From contig DFDG01000035.1 of assembly GCA_002367815.1 (NCBI GenBank), positions 404 through 13,701 of the forward strand: 13,298 nt of DNA. Reading direction: 5' to 3'. This document shows, piece by piece, positions 1 to 7,588 of this stretch. Position 1 is the stretch's first letter. Every line of letters starts with the position of its first letter. This DNA comes from Opitutaceae bacterium UBA3033 (GTDB lineage: Bacteria > Verrucomicrobiota > Verrucomicrobiia > Opitutales > Opitutaceae). The translations under genes and the position numbers were made by a program. A model generated the notes under the pieces. It did no database searches. It had not been told where the DNA came from and saw only the letters and a program-made list of their open reading frames with translations.

Positions 1-356
1 GGCACGCCGTTCGTGCTACCTTCAGTACATAAAAATACCCGCGGCATCATCGCTTTGGGGTGATGCAAAACCGTCACCCCGCCAGGAGTTTCGATCTCTT
101 CTACGGTCATACCCGCTGTGACCAATTCATCGCGGTGATCAGGCGACATCGTCAAATGGTCCACCCATTCATAAAATTCCGTGCCGGATTCATCTCTCAT
201 CCGGTCGGCTAAATTCCGAGCGCATCGATGGCGCAACAGAAATGCCTCAATATATTGATACAGCAAGTGCTCCGCTTCGTAGGCCAAGGGCCAGTCATAG
301 GTATTGCCCTCCGATGTGGCATCAGAAGCCGGGGAGTTGTTGGCGTTCGAATTCAT
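1..356 (-). CDS. Hypothetical protein, 3' end beyond the left edge
   Basis: An open frame of 118 codons begins at an ATG (356-354) and runs off the window, so the C-terminus is missing. The ATG is the first possible start, because an in-frame stop lies four codons upstream. The visible part opens with a polar stretch rich in Asn, Ser and Ala, then an acidic/aromatic segment (YDWPLAYEAEHLLYQYIEAF, about residues 20-39) and an Arg-rich helix-like segment. There is no signal peptide or membrane segment. I do not recognise the family and propose no function. It diverges from the methyltransferase that starts at 494. No Shine-Dalgarno sequence precedes the ATG. A 13-bp palindrome lies 8 bp upstream of the start and could be a regulatory site. 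Confidence 0.6.
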   Translation of the reverse strand, partial: MNSNANNSPASDATSEGNTYDWPLAYEAEHLLYQYIEAFLLRHRCARNLADRMRDESGTEFYEWVDHLTMSPDHRDELVTAGMTVEEIETPGGVTVLHHPKAMMPRVFLCTEGSTNGV

Positions 357-364
357 GATATTTG

Positions 365-377
365 TTTATGACATAAA
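365..377. promoter_or_regulatory. 13-bp perfect palindrome in divergent gap (candidate operator)
   Basis: TTTATG and CATAAA flank a single central A, giving a perfect 6-1-6 inverted repeat. It sits in the 137-bp gap between the left-edge gene and the methyltransferase, just upstream of the left-edge gene's ATG. Position and symmetry suggest a dimeric regulator site, but palindromes of this size also occur by chance and no second copy was seen nearby. Confidence 0.25.
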
Positions 378-493
378 GCCAGCCAACCATCTTAAGCAAA
401 GGGATATGAATCCCCCATCTGGCCTAATCACATCCATCTTGCCTGCAATCTCCGCTTGCGAACGACGGCAATATTTCACCAGCTTGGTTTGGT

Positions 494-1324
494 ATGCCTC
501 AGCTCTACGATTTCAGTCATCTAACCCCTTCCCGCAACATTTCACCCAACGACGGGATGGTGGCCGTGGGCCTCGAAGAACAATATTTCGATCTCGGACG
601 ACGCGCATTGGAACTCATTCATTTGTCCGCGCAGCTTTGCGATAAACCTCATTATCCTGAAATCCTCGATTTGCCCTGTGGCCATGGGCGAGTAACGCGC
701 TGGTTGCAGGCACAATATCATTACGCCAAAATCACGGCCTGCGACCTCGATCGTGATGGGGTAGATTTCTGTGCGAAAGAATTCGGGGCTCAACCGGTTT
801 ATTCGCAAACCGACTTGACCAAGATTCCCTTTGAATCCCAATTCGATCTGATCTGGGTCGGCTCGCTACTTACGCATCTACCACAGGATCGTTGGCTGGC
901 GGCACTGGATTGTTTCATCCGTTGGACGAAGGAATGTGGCGTTCTGATATTCAGCACTCAAGGACGCACCGTGCCGAGCTTACTGGCCCGCGGTCAGAAA
1001 AACATCGCCGAAAATATCGACAAACCCGCTTTGCTCGAGGAGTTCAGCAGCAAAGGCTTTGCCTACCAAAGTTACTTTGAAAGCAAGCCGGAGGAAGACT
1101 ACGGCATGGCATTGTCTTCTCCCGAATGGCTCATACGTGTGCTGCAGCGCTACCCCGACGTCATCATGCGCGCTTACCTCGAGGAAGCGTGGGGCATGCA
1201 AGACATCGTCATTCTTTACAAAAAAGCAGGTCATTTTGAACCGCTCCTCGGCGTCCCTGAGATGCCGTTGCCACAGTCCGACCAGAAATCAAAGAAGAGC
1301 TGGCTCAGCCGTCTGATGGGGTAA
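494..1324 (+). CDS. Class I SAM-dependent methyltransferase
   Basis: This 276-residue cytoplasmic protein has the Rossmann-type methyltransferase core. Motif I is ILDLPCGHGRV at residues 57-67, the acidic residue that usually binds the SAM ribose is in ACDLD (about D84), and a motif IV-like strand FDLIWVGSLLTHLP covers 117-130. The substrate cannot be read from the sequence; the family methylates small molecules, lipids and proteins. The C-terminal half is less typical and ends in a short Lys/Ser-rich tail. The start at 494 has only a weak GGT-rich stretch upstream, and a Met at residue 22 is an alternative. It is transcribed alone, away from the left-edge gene. Its TAA stop abuts the stop codon of the convergent RNA methyltransferase. 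The family call is firm; the substrate is unknown. Confidence 0.82.
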   Translation: MPQLYDFSHLTPSRNISPNDGMVAVGLEEQYFDLGRRALELIHLSAQLCDKPHYPEILDLPCGHGRVTRWLQAQYHYAKITACDLDRDGVDFCAKEFGAQPVYSQTDLTKIPFESQFDLIWVGSLLTHLPQDRWLAALDCFIRWTKECGVLIFSTQGRTVPSLLARGQKNIAENIDKPALLEEFSSKGFAYQSYFESKPEEDYGMALSSPEWLIRVLQRYPDVIMRAYLEEAWGMQDIVILYKKAGHFEPLLGVPEMPLPQSDQKSKKSWLSRLMG

Positions 1325-2071
1325 TTAGTTCTTCGTTCGACCAAACAATTCCCACATCAGGATCGCCCCAGCGACGGAAACGTTGAGTGACTCCACGGCG
1401 CCGGTTCCAGGGATCGTCACCTGTCGGGTGCATGCCGCGGATACCTTGGGTGTAATACCGTGCTCTTCATTGCCCATCACCAAAGCCACGGGTTGATTGG
1501 CAACCTTCCCGCCTTCCGGGTGTCCACCGCGCGTTGCCGCCGCCATCACACTATAACCAGCGGCACGCAAATCCCCGATGAGCCGGGGCAAATCGCGGAC
1601 CAGCCAGACGGTCACCTGTTCCATGCCGCCCTCTGCAACGCGATAGGCAGCATCATTGGGCCGAGCCGATTCAGGCGCATCCGCGATCACGATTTGCGTA
1701 ACGCCCAGATAGGCCGCCGTGCGAATCAAAGCCCCAAGATTGTGGGCATTGCCCACGCGATCGAGCATCAGCACGGGATTTTTTTTTGCCGCCCAGAGTT
1801 TCAAGTCAGATGGTTTGGGACTGAGCAAGGTTGGAGCCGACACCACCGCGACGATTCCGCCGTGGTGAATGGAGCCTGAAATTTTCACCAGCTCCGCCGG
1901 TTCCACACTGCGATAGACCTTGCGGGTCGCAGCGAGCGCCTTGCACATGGGCCCCACTTTACGTCCGGTTGCGTTGTCGAAAAACAAGCGTAAAATCGAC
2001 GCCGGCTCGTTTTGAAATCGAGCCTTCACGGCCGCCAACCCGCATATGGTAAGTTCCTTGGTTTTCAACAA
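1325..2071 (-). CDS. TrmH/SpoU-family RNA 2'-O-methyltransferase
   Basis: This 248-residue SPOUT-class enzyme should transfer a methyl group from SAM to a ribose 2'-OH in tRNA or rRNA. The N-terminal part (about 5-78) resembles the SpoU substrate-binding domain. The catalytic knot carries all three family motifs: DRVGNAHNLGALIRTA (104-119) with the conserved Asn and Arg, ALVMGNEEHGI (196-206), and IPGTGAVESLNVSVAGAILM (220-239). The last motif recalls the YfiF-like subgroup, but the target nucleotide cannot be assigned. The first in-frame ATG would fall at residue 42 and remove much of the N-terminal domain, so translation probably begins at one of two adjacent TTG codons (2071 or 2068), with GGGG just upstream. 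A run of nine A lies at codons 95-98. It lies downstream of a strong terminator, so it likely has its own promoter in 2072-2204, where I see no clear consensus. Confidence 0.9.
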   Translation of the reverse strand: MLKTKELTICGLAAVKARFQNEPASILRLFFDNATGRKVGPMCKALAATRKVYRSVEPAELVKISGSIHHGGIVAVVSAPTLLSPKPSDLKLWAAKKNPVLMLDRVGNAHNLGALIRTAAYLGVTQIVIADAPESARPNDAAYRVAEGGMEQVTVWLVRDLPRLIGDLRAAGYSVMAAATRGGHPEGGKVANQPVALVMGNEEHGITPKVSAACTRQVTIPGTGAVESLNVSVAGAILMWELFGRTKN

Positions 2072-2204
2072 ACCCCAGAGAAACGAAATTTTCTCCGGGC
2101 GCGAGCCTGTGCCATCAACTTTTTCCCCTCACCCCCACGGAAAGAGTAACCCAGTAGGTTTCTTTGCCGGTTTCGTCGAACCCATCCGGAAGTTGAACTA
2201 TCAC

Positions 2205-2231
2205 AAAAAAAGCCCGGCGCAGAGGCCGGGC
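2205..2231 (-). terminator. Intrinsic terminator after the GxGYxYP gene
   Basis: Read on the minus strand, GCCCGGC (2231-2225) and GCCGGGC (2218-2212) form a 7-bp all-G/C stem around a 6-nt loop, followed at once by seven T (2211-2205). It begins 32 bp after the GxGYxYP stop codon and should end that transcript before the TrmH-family gene. The structure has all the parts of a rho-independent terminator. Confidence 0.92.
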
Positions 2232-2262
2232 GTTGAAATGGTGGGTGAAGCGTGCGGTGCGC

Positions 2263-3945
2263 TTATTCCTTCGGAAAGCCTTCGAAGTGCTTCGGGTCCT
2301 CGGGATCCTGATAACGCGTCGTGTAGGTCTTGTTGCTCGCGGCGAGCTTGAGAAACTTGTCGATCGGCACGATTTCGATCGGGCCTTCCAGCTGCTTCGT
2401 CACCTCGATGAGGCTGTTGACGTCGTTCGATTCACGCACGTGCACGAGCAGAAAATAAGGGCGCTTCGCATTGAGGGCGATGAGCTCGTTCAAGTCGTCC
2501 GTCACGGCGTCACGCGGTCGCTTCGGATCGATGTAGTAGTCGTAGGAGAGCATCGCCTGCGTGCCGCGCAGGTCGCGGGTGCGGGCCGGGCCGTAGCCGT
2601 TGATGAAGCCGATGACGTCCGGAAATTCGCGGTAGTAAGCATCCACGGTTTCCTTGGTCAGGTCGGTATTGCCCACGTTGCCGTCGGCGGCGGTGTTATC
2701 CATGATCTCCATGATGTGCTCGTCGAGCAAGGCCATGAGCTCGCGGGCGCGCTCCATCAGAATCGGGAAACGGTCGGCCGGAATGCTGTTGGGATACATG
2801 TAACCCGGACCGGAAAGTCCACCGATAAAGTAATCGTTGGGCGTGGCCGACTCGTGGAAATATTCCAGCGCGGCGGGCGAAAATTCGCTCCAGTTCATCG
2901 TGACCTGCCAGCCGAAGGGCAGTTTGCCGCGGCCGGGTTTGGTCCACACGCCGATGCCGATCGAGTCGGACTGCACAAAGGAGATGTAAACCTTCTCCTC
3001 CGCAGTCAGCTTGGCGTCAAGTGGCACGCTGTGGTTGTTGGTGAACTTGAAGCCAGTCGTGAAGGTGAACTGGCAGTTGAAACTCAGGTTGGGTAGGTTG
3101 TGCAGGCCTTCCATGCGGAGGCCATACATCGAGAGGAGCGTGGTGTATTGTTCCTCGGTGTCCTTGCCGTAGGAGTGCCAGCCAAAGACGTAGCCACCGG
3201 GTTCGAGCTCGGAGAAAAGTCGGCGGGTCAGCGCCAGTTCCTCCGCGTGATCGGGCCGGTTAATATTGGCGGAAAGATCGTGGAAGAACATCTTTTGCTG
3301 CACGCCCCAGTCGGCCATGCCGGGCATGCGCACCGCGCCGTGATTACCGCCCATGAGCATGATGCGGTCCTTGGCGCAACGAGCCCAATACTTGTCGTAA
3401 GCATCCTGATAAATCTGCGCATCGGTCTGCCCGGTGTAGCGGCCGCGCAAGTCGTCGATCTGTTTAAGGCCGTGTTTTTCTGCGAGCGCGATGAGCTCCT
3501 CGGAAATCACCACGGCGTCTTCCACCCCGGAAATGGTAAACGCAACATTGAGCGAAGCGCCGACCGTCTTGTCCCAGACCACGTAGCCCTTGGCGGCAGT
3601 CTTGAACTGCGTGAGCGCTTCGTCGGCCGTCTCCAGTTCATGATACTTCACCCCGTGCTTGCGCTGATAGAATTCGAACACCGGACCAGTGATCTCCCAC
3701 TGAAAATCCGGCGGGTGCACAATGTAAAGCTGGGGCGCGTTACGGTTGGCGAGGCCCTGCAGACTGACCAGCAGCGCTTTTTCCGGCAGACCGCCGGCGA
3801 CGCGCCAATCGAGATCGAAATTCATGAACCAGGCATCGACGCCGTAGTTCTGGCTGACTTCGGCTTTGCCCCCGGCTTGCAAAGCGGGTGAGGTCAACCC
3901 TGCAGCCAACGCGACCAGCGTGATAAGGTGTTTCAGTAATTTCAT
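2263..3945 (-). CDS. Secreted GxGYxYP-domain protein (putative glycoside hydrolase)
   Basis: This 560-residue protein has a Sec signal peptide: a basic MKLLKH start, a hydrophobic core to about residue 20, and a likely cleavage site after ALQA (residue 24). It should act in the periplasm or outside the cell. The family signature GPGYMYP is present at 379-385, within a conserved stretch that includes FVQSDSIGIGVW (323-334) and PFGWQVTMNW (343-352). GxGYxYP proteins are described as putative glycoside hydrolases, common in glycan-degrading Bacteroidota; to my knowledge no activity is established. The length suits the N- plus C-terminal two-domain form. The ATG overlaps the stop of the upstream secreted protein by 4 bp, and a GGGGGA sits 6 nt before it, so translation is probably coupled. 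A strong terminator follows. The substrate is not predictable from sequence alone. Confidence 0.88.
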   Translation of the reverse strand: MKLLKHLITLVALAAGLTSPALQAGGKAEVSQNYGVDAWFMNFDLDWRVAGGLPEKALLVSLQGLANRNAPQLYIVHPPDFQWEITGPVFEFYQRKHGVKYHELETADEALTQFKTAAKGYVVWDKTVGASLNVAFTISGVEDAVVISEELIALAEKHGLKQIDDLRGRYTGQTDAQIYQDAYDKYWARCAKDRIMLMGGNHGAVRMPGMADWGVQQKMFFHDLSANINRPDHAEELALTRRLFSELEPGGYVFGWHSYGKDTEEQYTTLLSMYGLRMEGLHNLPNLSFNCQFTFTTGFKFTNNHSVPLDAKLTAEEKVYISFVQSDSIGIGVWTKPGRGKLPFGWQVTMNWSEFSPAALEYFHESATPNDYFIGGLSGPGYMYPNSIPADRFPILMERARELMALLDEHIMEIMDNTAADGNVGNTDLTKETVDAYYREFPDVIGFINGYGPARTRDLRGTQAMLSYDYYIDPKRPRDAVTDDLNELIALNAKRPYFLLVHVRESNDVNSLIEVTKQLEGPIEIVPIDKFLKLAASNKTYTTRYQDPEDPKHFEGFPKE

Positions 3946-4481
3946 TTGGCATCCCCCGGCTTCACTTTGTTGAAAACATAAACGAGCGGCCGGCCCCGGC
4001 TGGAATGGAGCTCGATGAGTGTGAGGTTTTCGCCAGCTTCACCGATGCGATATTCGCTCGTGATACGCATGTTCACATCGCCTTGCGAGACTTCCACAGG
4101 CGTGTTGCTTTCGGTCCGCAAAGTGCGGCCCTTGTCAATCCACTCAGCAATAGTATGAGTCACGCCGCCCTTGGTGGGATAAACCGCCATGTGACGTTGT
4201 TCGACTCGGAAAAAATTATCCGAAGCAACCGATTTGGTGGAGTCGACCGTGTTGGTCGCCCGATAGTTGGTAGAGCGCCATCGCATCTCGTGGGTGATCG
4301 CAATCTGCGAACCATCGAGGACAAAAATCAGATCCATCGCATTCCACCCATCCAGCGCAGAGCTGCGGGCAGGATCGAGTCGCCAGCGGCCGGCGATTTC
4401 GGGGTTGGCGGAGGCTAACGCGGTTAAAAACAGCGCTACCATGCCACCGAGGACAATTCGTTTGCATGCAGTCATATTCAT
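3942..4481 (-). CDS. Small secreted protein co-encoded with the GxGYxYP protein
   Basis: A 179-residue protein when begun at the ATG at 4481. That start gives a regular signal peptide (MNMTACKR, then a hydrophobic core), with likely cleavage after ALASA (residue 25). The longer frame from 4526 has a purine-rich GGGAAAGGG just before its ATG but would put about 23 polar residues before the hydrophobic core, so I prefer 4481; 4475 is also possible. The mature part begins with GRWRLDPARSS and then alternates short strands (AITHEMRWRS, MRITSEYRIG, TLIELHSSRG), which suggests a small beta-barrel, lipocalin-like fold as in secreted proteins that open with G-W-x-L-(D/N)-P-A-x-S. This fold call is inference. 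The function is unknown. The 4-bp overlap with the GxGYxYP gene points to joint production and export. Confidence 0.75.
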   Translation of the reverse strand: MNMTACKRIVLGGMVALFLTALASANPEIAGRWRLDPARSSALDGWNAMDLIFVLDGSQIAITHEMRWRSTNYRATNTVDSTKSVASDNFFRVEQRHMAVYPTKGGVTHTIAEWIDKGRTLRTESNTPVEVSQGDVNMRITSEYRIGEAGENLTLIELHSSRGRPLVYVFNKVKPGDAK

Positions 4482-4549
4482 AGAAAGTCGGGAGGATTTA
4501 ACCCGCTCGAAGCACGCCCTGTCCATGCCCTTTCCCGGAAAACGGGAGA

Positions 4550-5569
4550 TTATTCTGTCATCACTAACCGGCCGGTGATCGTAAACTCCTCCCGGTCATG
4601 ATAAAGGTGCCGAATTCGGGACCCTGAAGCATACTTCAGCAAAGGCGATCCCGGGGCTCGCAACTCTCGCAGCAGTTCCACCGCATCCACCCGGCCAAAT
4701 TTCAGATTCACTACGAATTGCCGGCACCAGCCACCCGCCAGCCACGGTTCGATAATATGCCTCACCACATGATGCGGTTCCTCCACCAGATCACAGAACA
4801 ACCAATCGTAGGTTGTGCCGGGGGTAGGTAAAAAATGAAACGCATCTTCCAGTCGGTGCTCAATCCGAGGATGATCCAGTGCCCCGCCCTTCATAGGTCC
4901 ATTGTCCAACGCGATCACCTGTGCTCCGCGTTTCGCCGCACTATAACTCCACCCTCCCGGAGCTGCCCCAAGATCGACGACCGTTTCGCCTTCGACGGGC
5001 GCCTGGCCTAAAATTATATAGGCCTCCTCTACCTTCAAATAGCTGCGCGAAGGCGCAAGATGGTCATCCGCCATCCGTTTCTGACCATTGACCGAGGCTC
5101 TTAGGGCCACATGAGCACAACCAAAATCGGTAAACCAAACGAACAAACCGTTTGCTTCGGACACCCCGCGTGGCAATTCAGCCACCGCAAGTTTGGCGAC
5201 GCGGGAAAAGCGTTTCCTCAAGAGTTCATGCACGGCCTTTTCCACCGCGTTTACCCGACGGCCCAAACCCACCAATTCCGACGGACCATCAAAAATACAG
5301 GGCCAGGGAGCATCGATTCGGCGACCCTGAATTCCCTGCAAATAATATTCGCTCAATTTTTGCGCCAAACCGTTGACCGATTCACCCTTCACTTCCGTCG
5401 TTTCATGCAGCCTCAAATGGGCAAAGGCCAACTCGGCCGGCGCCTGATCAACCAGCACCCATCCCGGACCTTGATTGTTCGGTGTAGCCCCACTCTCCAT
5501 CAGCTCGCGGGCGAGTAAAGGTTCGAAGCCGGCTTGGCAGGTGATTAACATCACACGACGGTGGTGCAT
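4550..5569 (-). CDS. rlmM: 23S rRNA (cytidine 2'-O)-methyltransferase RlmM
   Basis: A 339-residue protein matching RlmM, which methylates the 2'-OH of C2498 (E. coli numbering) in 23S rRNA; E. coli RlmM is 366 residues. The N-terminal part begins with an RlmM-like strand (MLITCQAGFE) and would hold the THUMP-like region. The FtsJ/RrmJ-type catalytic domain carries the SAM motif VVDLGAAPGGWSYSAA (197-212), LDNGPM, and CDLVEEP. The K-D-K-E tetrad is visible as K179 (SRSYLKVEEA), D260, K290 (VVNLKFG) and E328 (HDREEF). The start is uncertain: 5569 (MHHRRV) has GGGGG directly before it, 5551 matches where the family usually begins, and a longer frame could start at a TTG at 5593. The next minus-strand gene lies 68 bp downstream without a clear terminator, so co-transcription is possible. 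Confidence 0.88.
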   Translation of the reverse strand: MHHRRVMLITCQAGFEPLLARELMESGATPNNQGPGWVLVDQAPAELAFAHLRLHETTEVKGESVNGLAQKLSEYYLQGIQGRRIDAPWPCIFDGPSELVGLGRRVNAVEKAVHELLRKRFSRVAKLAVAELPRGVSEANGLFVWFTDFGCAHVALRASVNGQKRMADDHLAPSRSYLKVEEAYIILGQAPVEGETVVDLGAAPGGWSYSAAKRGAQVIALDNGPMKGGALDHPRIEHRLEDAFHFLPTPGTTYDWLFCDLVEEPHHVVRHIIEPWLAGGWCRQFVVNLKFGRVDAVELLRELRAPGSPLLKYASGSRIRHLYHDREEFTITGRLVMTE

Positions 5570-5770
5570 CCCCCACGGTCGCGTCCATCCCAATCCCGAA
5601 TCAGTTCAACGCAAATCGCAGGCCCCGCCGGCACAAGCGGGTTCCGATTTGAGGTCGGTCTCGTCACTCGCCTCTTTCATCTGGGTATAATCCACCCGGT
5701 GTGGGCGCATAAGATTCCAACGGAGGACATCGGCCTTCCATCACGCGTCCCGTTCCGTGGAATTGAGCAC

Positions 5771-5800
5771 AAAAAATGCGCGATTTCTGGATACGAAATC
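5771..5800 (-). terminator. Weak possible terminator after the dehydrogenase
   Basis: On the minus strand GATTTC (5800-5795) can pair with GAAATC (5787-5782) around a 7-nt loop, and six T follow at 5776-5771. The stem is short and A/T-rich, and five bases separate it from the T run, so it is a poor intrinsic terminator. It sits 12 bp past the dehydrogenase stop, where one would be expected. The rest of the 243-bp gap to rlmM shows no gene I can support. Confidence 0.3.
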
Positions 5801-5812
5801 AACCGGAAAAAC

Positions 5813-6595
5813 TCACAACCGGTGCAGATGAAAACCACCGTCTACATCGAAGCAGGCACCGGTGGAGAACGGGAAACGGTCCTCGGCAATCGCCCGCACC
5901 GCCCGGCCGATGTCCTCCGGTTTGCCCCAACGACGGATTGGTGTAATGCCGCGCTCATCCTCGATGATGAGCTTGTCGTATTTCTCCTTCACGCCGCCGG
6001 TCATGTCAGTGGCAATCACTCCGGGGCGAATTTCATAAACATTGATGTCATCGCCACCCAGACGATCGGCAAAGAGCTTGGTCATCATCGCCAGTCCGGC
6101 CTTCACCATGCAGTAATCGCCTCGATTGATCGAGGAGGTGTAAACCGAAATTGAGGTGATATTGACGATGCGACCGCGAAATCCTTCTTCGTCTTTTTGC
6201 TGTTTGAGCATCTGTTTCGCCGCAAGTTGTGAGAGGAAGAACGGTCCCTTGAGATTGATCGCGAACAGGCGGTCAAAACTCTCCTCTCCGGCATCGAGCA
6301 GATCCGCCCGCACGTTAGGTGCCACGCCGGCATTGTTCACCAAAATATCGATCCGGCCAAAATTCTCCACTGTCTCAGTAATCATGCGTTGGCGGTCCGT
6401 CGCGACCGATACATCGCCTTGCACGACAAAGCCATCACTCCCGGCCTCCTGCACCAATTTGAGCGCCTCTGCCGCAGCCGAGGCATTGCCGGCATAATTA
6501 ATCGCCACGCGATAGCCCGCGCGGGCGAGTTCAATCGCGATTCCGCGACCAATGCCGCGCGATGCTCCAGTAACAAGGGCTGATTTCTGTGCCAT
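5813..6595 (-). CDS. Short-chain dehydrogenase/reductase (FabG-like SDR)
   Basis: A 260-residue classical SDR, the usual length for the family. The nucleotide-binding motif TGASRGIG is at 9-16, the structural NNAG at 87-90, and the active-site residues read N114, S148, Y161 and K165 (YCMVK), so it should be active as an NAD(P)-dependent oxidoreductase. Such proteins are often named 3-oxoacyl-ACP reductase by default. Its place two genes from a fucose-isomerase-like enzyme and next to an AraC regulator makes a sugar or sugar-acid substrate more likely; this is inference. The ATG at 6595 starts the canonical N-terminus (MAQKSALVTGA); the frame extends upstream to 6667, but those 24 residues are not family-like. 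It lies 90 bp downstream of the regulator on the same strand. No clear Shine-Dalgarno sequence is present. Confidence 0.9.
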   Translation of the reverse strand: MAQKSALVTGASRGIGRGIAIELARAGYRVAINYAGNASAAAEALKLVQEAGSDGFVVQGDVSVATDRQRMITETVENFGRIDILVNNAGVAPNVRADLLDAGEESFDRLFAINLKGPFFLSQLAAKQMLKQQKDEEGFRGRIVNITSISVYTSSINRGDYCMVKAGLAMMTKLFADRLGGDDINVYEIRPGVIATDMTGGVKEKYDKLIIEDERGITPIRRWGKPEDIGRAVRAIAEDRFPFSTGACFDVDGGFHLHRL

Positions 6596-6685
6596 AGGTT
6601 GGGGAGACAAACGATACGGAGGCGCGCATTCAAAACAAATTAAGCTCAACGCAACGTCGGGTCCCATGTCCCGGGCACCACCACC

Positions 6686-7588
6686 TCATTCGGTTCGCCT
6701 GAAACGCAGCAAGTCACGCGGGGCTACCCCGTGGACCGATTTGAAACATCGCGAAAAATGATAGGGATCGCTGAAGCCGATCCGTTGAGCCACTTCTTTA
6801 ATCATGCCGCCATTTTCCACCAAGTCTTCGGCGGCGAGGGTCATTTTGCGCTGCAGCAAATAACGATAGGGACTGCGGTCATGAAAGCGCCGGAAGAGCC
6901 GGCACACGCTCGACACTTCCATGCCCACCGCCGCCGCGATCTCCGCCAAGGTAGTCAAGCGCATGGCCCTTTCATCGATCAGCGCCTTGCAGCGGAGGAA
7001 CCTTTCCCGAGCCGGATCATCGCGTCTGGGTCCGTGTGCAACATGTTCTTCTACTTTCAACAACAACACCTCCAAACGTGCAGCACACAACGACTGCGCC
7101 AATCGGCCCGGCCTTTGCCCTTCGTGGATGAGTTCCTCAAAAAGGCCGCGCATCTCCGCATGAGTCGCGAGCACTCTTACTCGACCAACCGAGACTCCTG
7201 CCCGTTTCAATCTCTCGGTGGCGCCTGTCCCCGCCAGACAAACAAAATATTTTACCATTGGTCGATCTGGGTTGGTGCGAATCACGCAATGCGTGTTCAT
7301 GCCGTAGGCAAACACCGCCCCCGGGGTGAGGGCATGTCGCATCCGGCCCAGTTCAACCCACCCCTCCCCTTCGGCCACATATTCAAGACCGGCATAGGCA
7401 TACCCATCGCGATCCACGGCGTAATCAGGATTGCAATGCTCGCGCCCACCCAACGCGGGTTGCAGTTGAACGCCGATTTTCGGCGCCAGATTGAGAAAGA
7501 AATAACGAGTGCCCGTGACTTGCTGGGAAAGCAGCAGGCGAGTTTGCTTAGTGCCGATATTATCCATGTCTTTCCGCAAAGTATCCAT
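6686..7588 (-). CDS. AraC-family transcriptional regulator
   Basis: A 300-residue regulator with an N-terminal sensing half (about 1-170) resembling the AraC cupin, including GYAYAGLEYVAEGEGWVELG and LTPGAVFAYG. The C-terminal AraC DNA-binding domain spans about 197-297. Its two helix-turn-helix units are seen as LTTLAEIAAAVGMEVSSVCR and KEVAQRIGFSDPYHFSRCFK, the second matching the family signature. It likely senses a sugar or derivative and controls the divergent isomerase gene, and perhaps itself and the downstream SDR. The start is uncertain: 7588 (MDTLRK, AGGA directly before), 7567 (MDNIGT, GGA 5 nt before) or 7642. I chose 7588 because it leaves 86 bp for a divergent promoter. One copy of a 12-bp repeat lies within the first codons, which suggests autoregulation. 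Confidence 0.88.
   Translation of the reverse strand: MDTLRKDMDNIGTKQTRLLLSQQVTGTRYFFLNLAPKIGVQLQPALGGREHCNPDYAVDRDGYAYAGLEYVAEGEGWVELGRMRHALTPGAVFAYGMNTHCVIRTNPDRPMVKYFVCLAGTGATERLKRAGVSVGRVRVLATHAEMRGLFEELIHEGQRPGRLAQSLCAARLEVLLLKVEEHVAHGPRRDDPARERFLRCKALIDERAMRLTTLAEIAAAVGMEVSSVCRLFRRFHDRSPYRYLLQRKMTLAAEDLVENGGMIKEVAQRIGFSDPYHFSRCFKSVHGVAPRDLLRFRRTE
7553..7564 (+). repeat. 12-bp direct repeat copy 1 (candidate AraC operator)
   Basis: GCCGATATTATC, identical to the copy at 7654-7665. It contains the near-palindrome GATA-T-TATC. It overlaps the 5' codons of the AraC-family gene, directly beside the ATG at 7567. Confidence 0.5.

Noticed and set aside
2233..3891. Long plus-strand open frames opposite the GxGYxYP gene
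   Set aside because: They are antisense to a gene with a clear signal peptide and family signature; high-GC codon bias commonly opens such frames.
4533..4547. Hairpin (TCCCG/CGGGA) between rlmM and the small secreted gene
   Set aside because: The stem is only 5 bp and no T run follows on the minus strand, so it is not a credible terminator.
5606..5680. A 24-codon minus-strand open frame upstream of rlmM that could be a leader peptide
   Set aside because: It has no good ribosome binding site, no attenuator-like hairpins and no run of regulatory codons, so it is too short to support.
5561..6154. A 197-codon plus-strand open frame across the rlmM-SDR gap
   Set aside because: It lies mostly antisense to rlmM's 5' end and the SDR gene, shows no recognisable domain, and its translation looks like a shadow of those genes.
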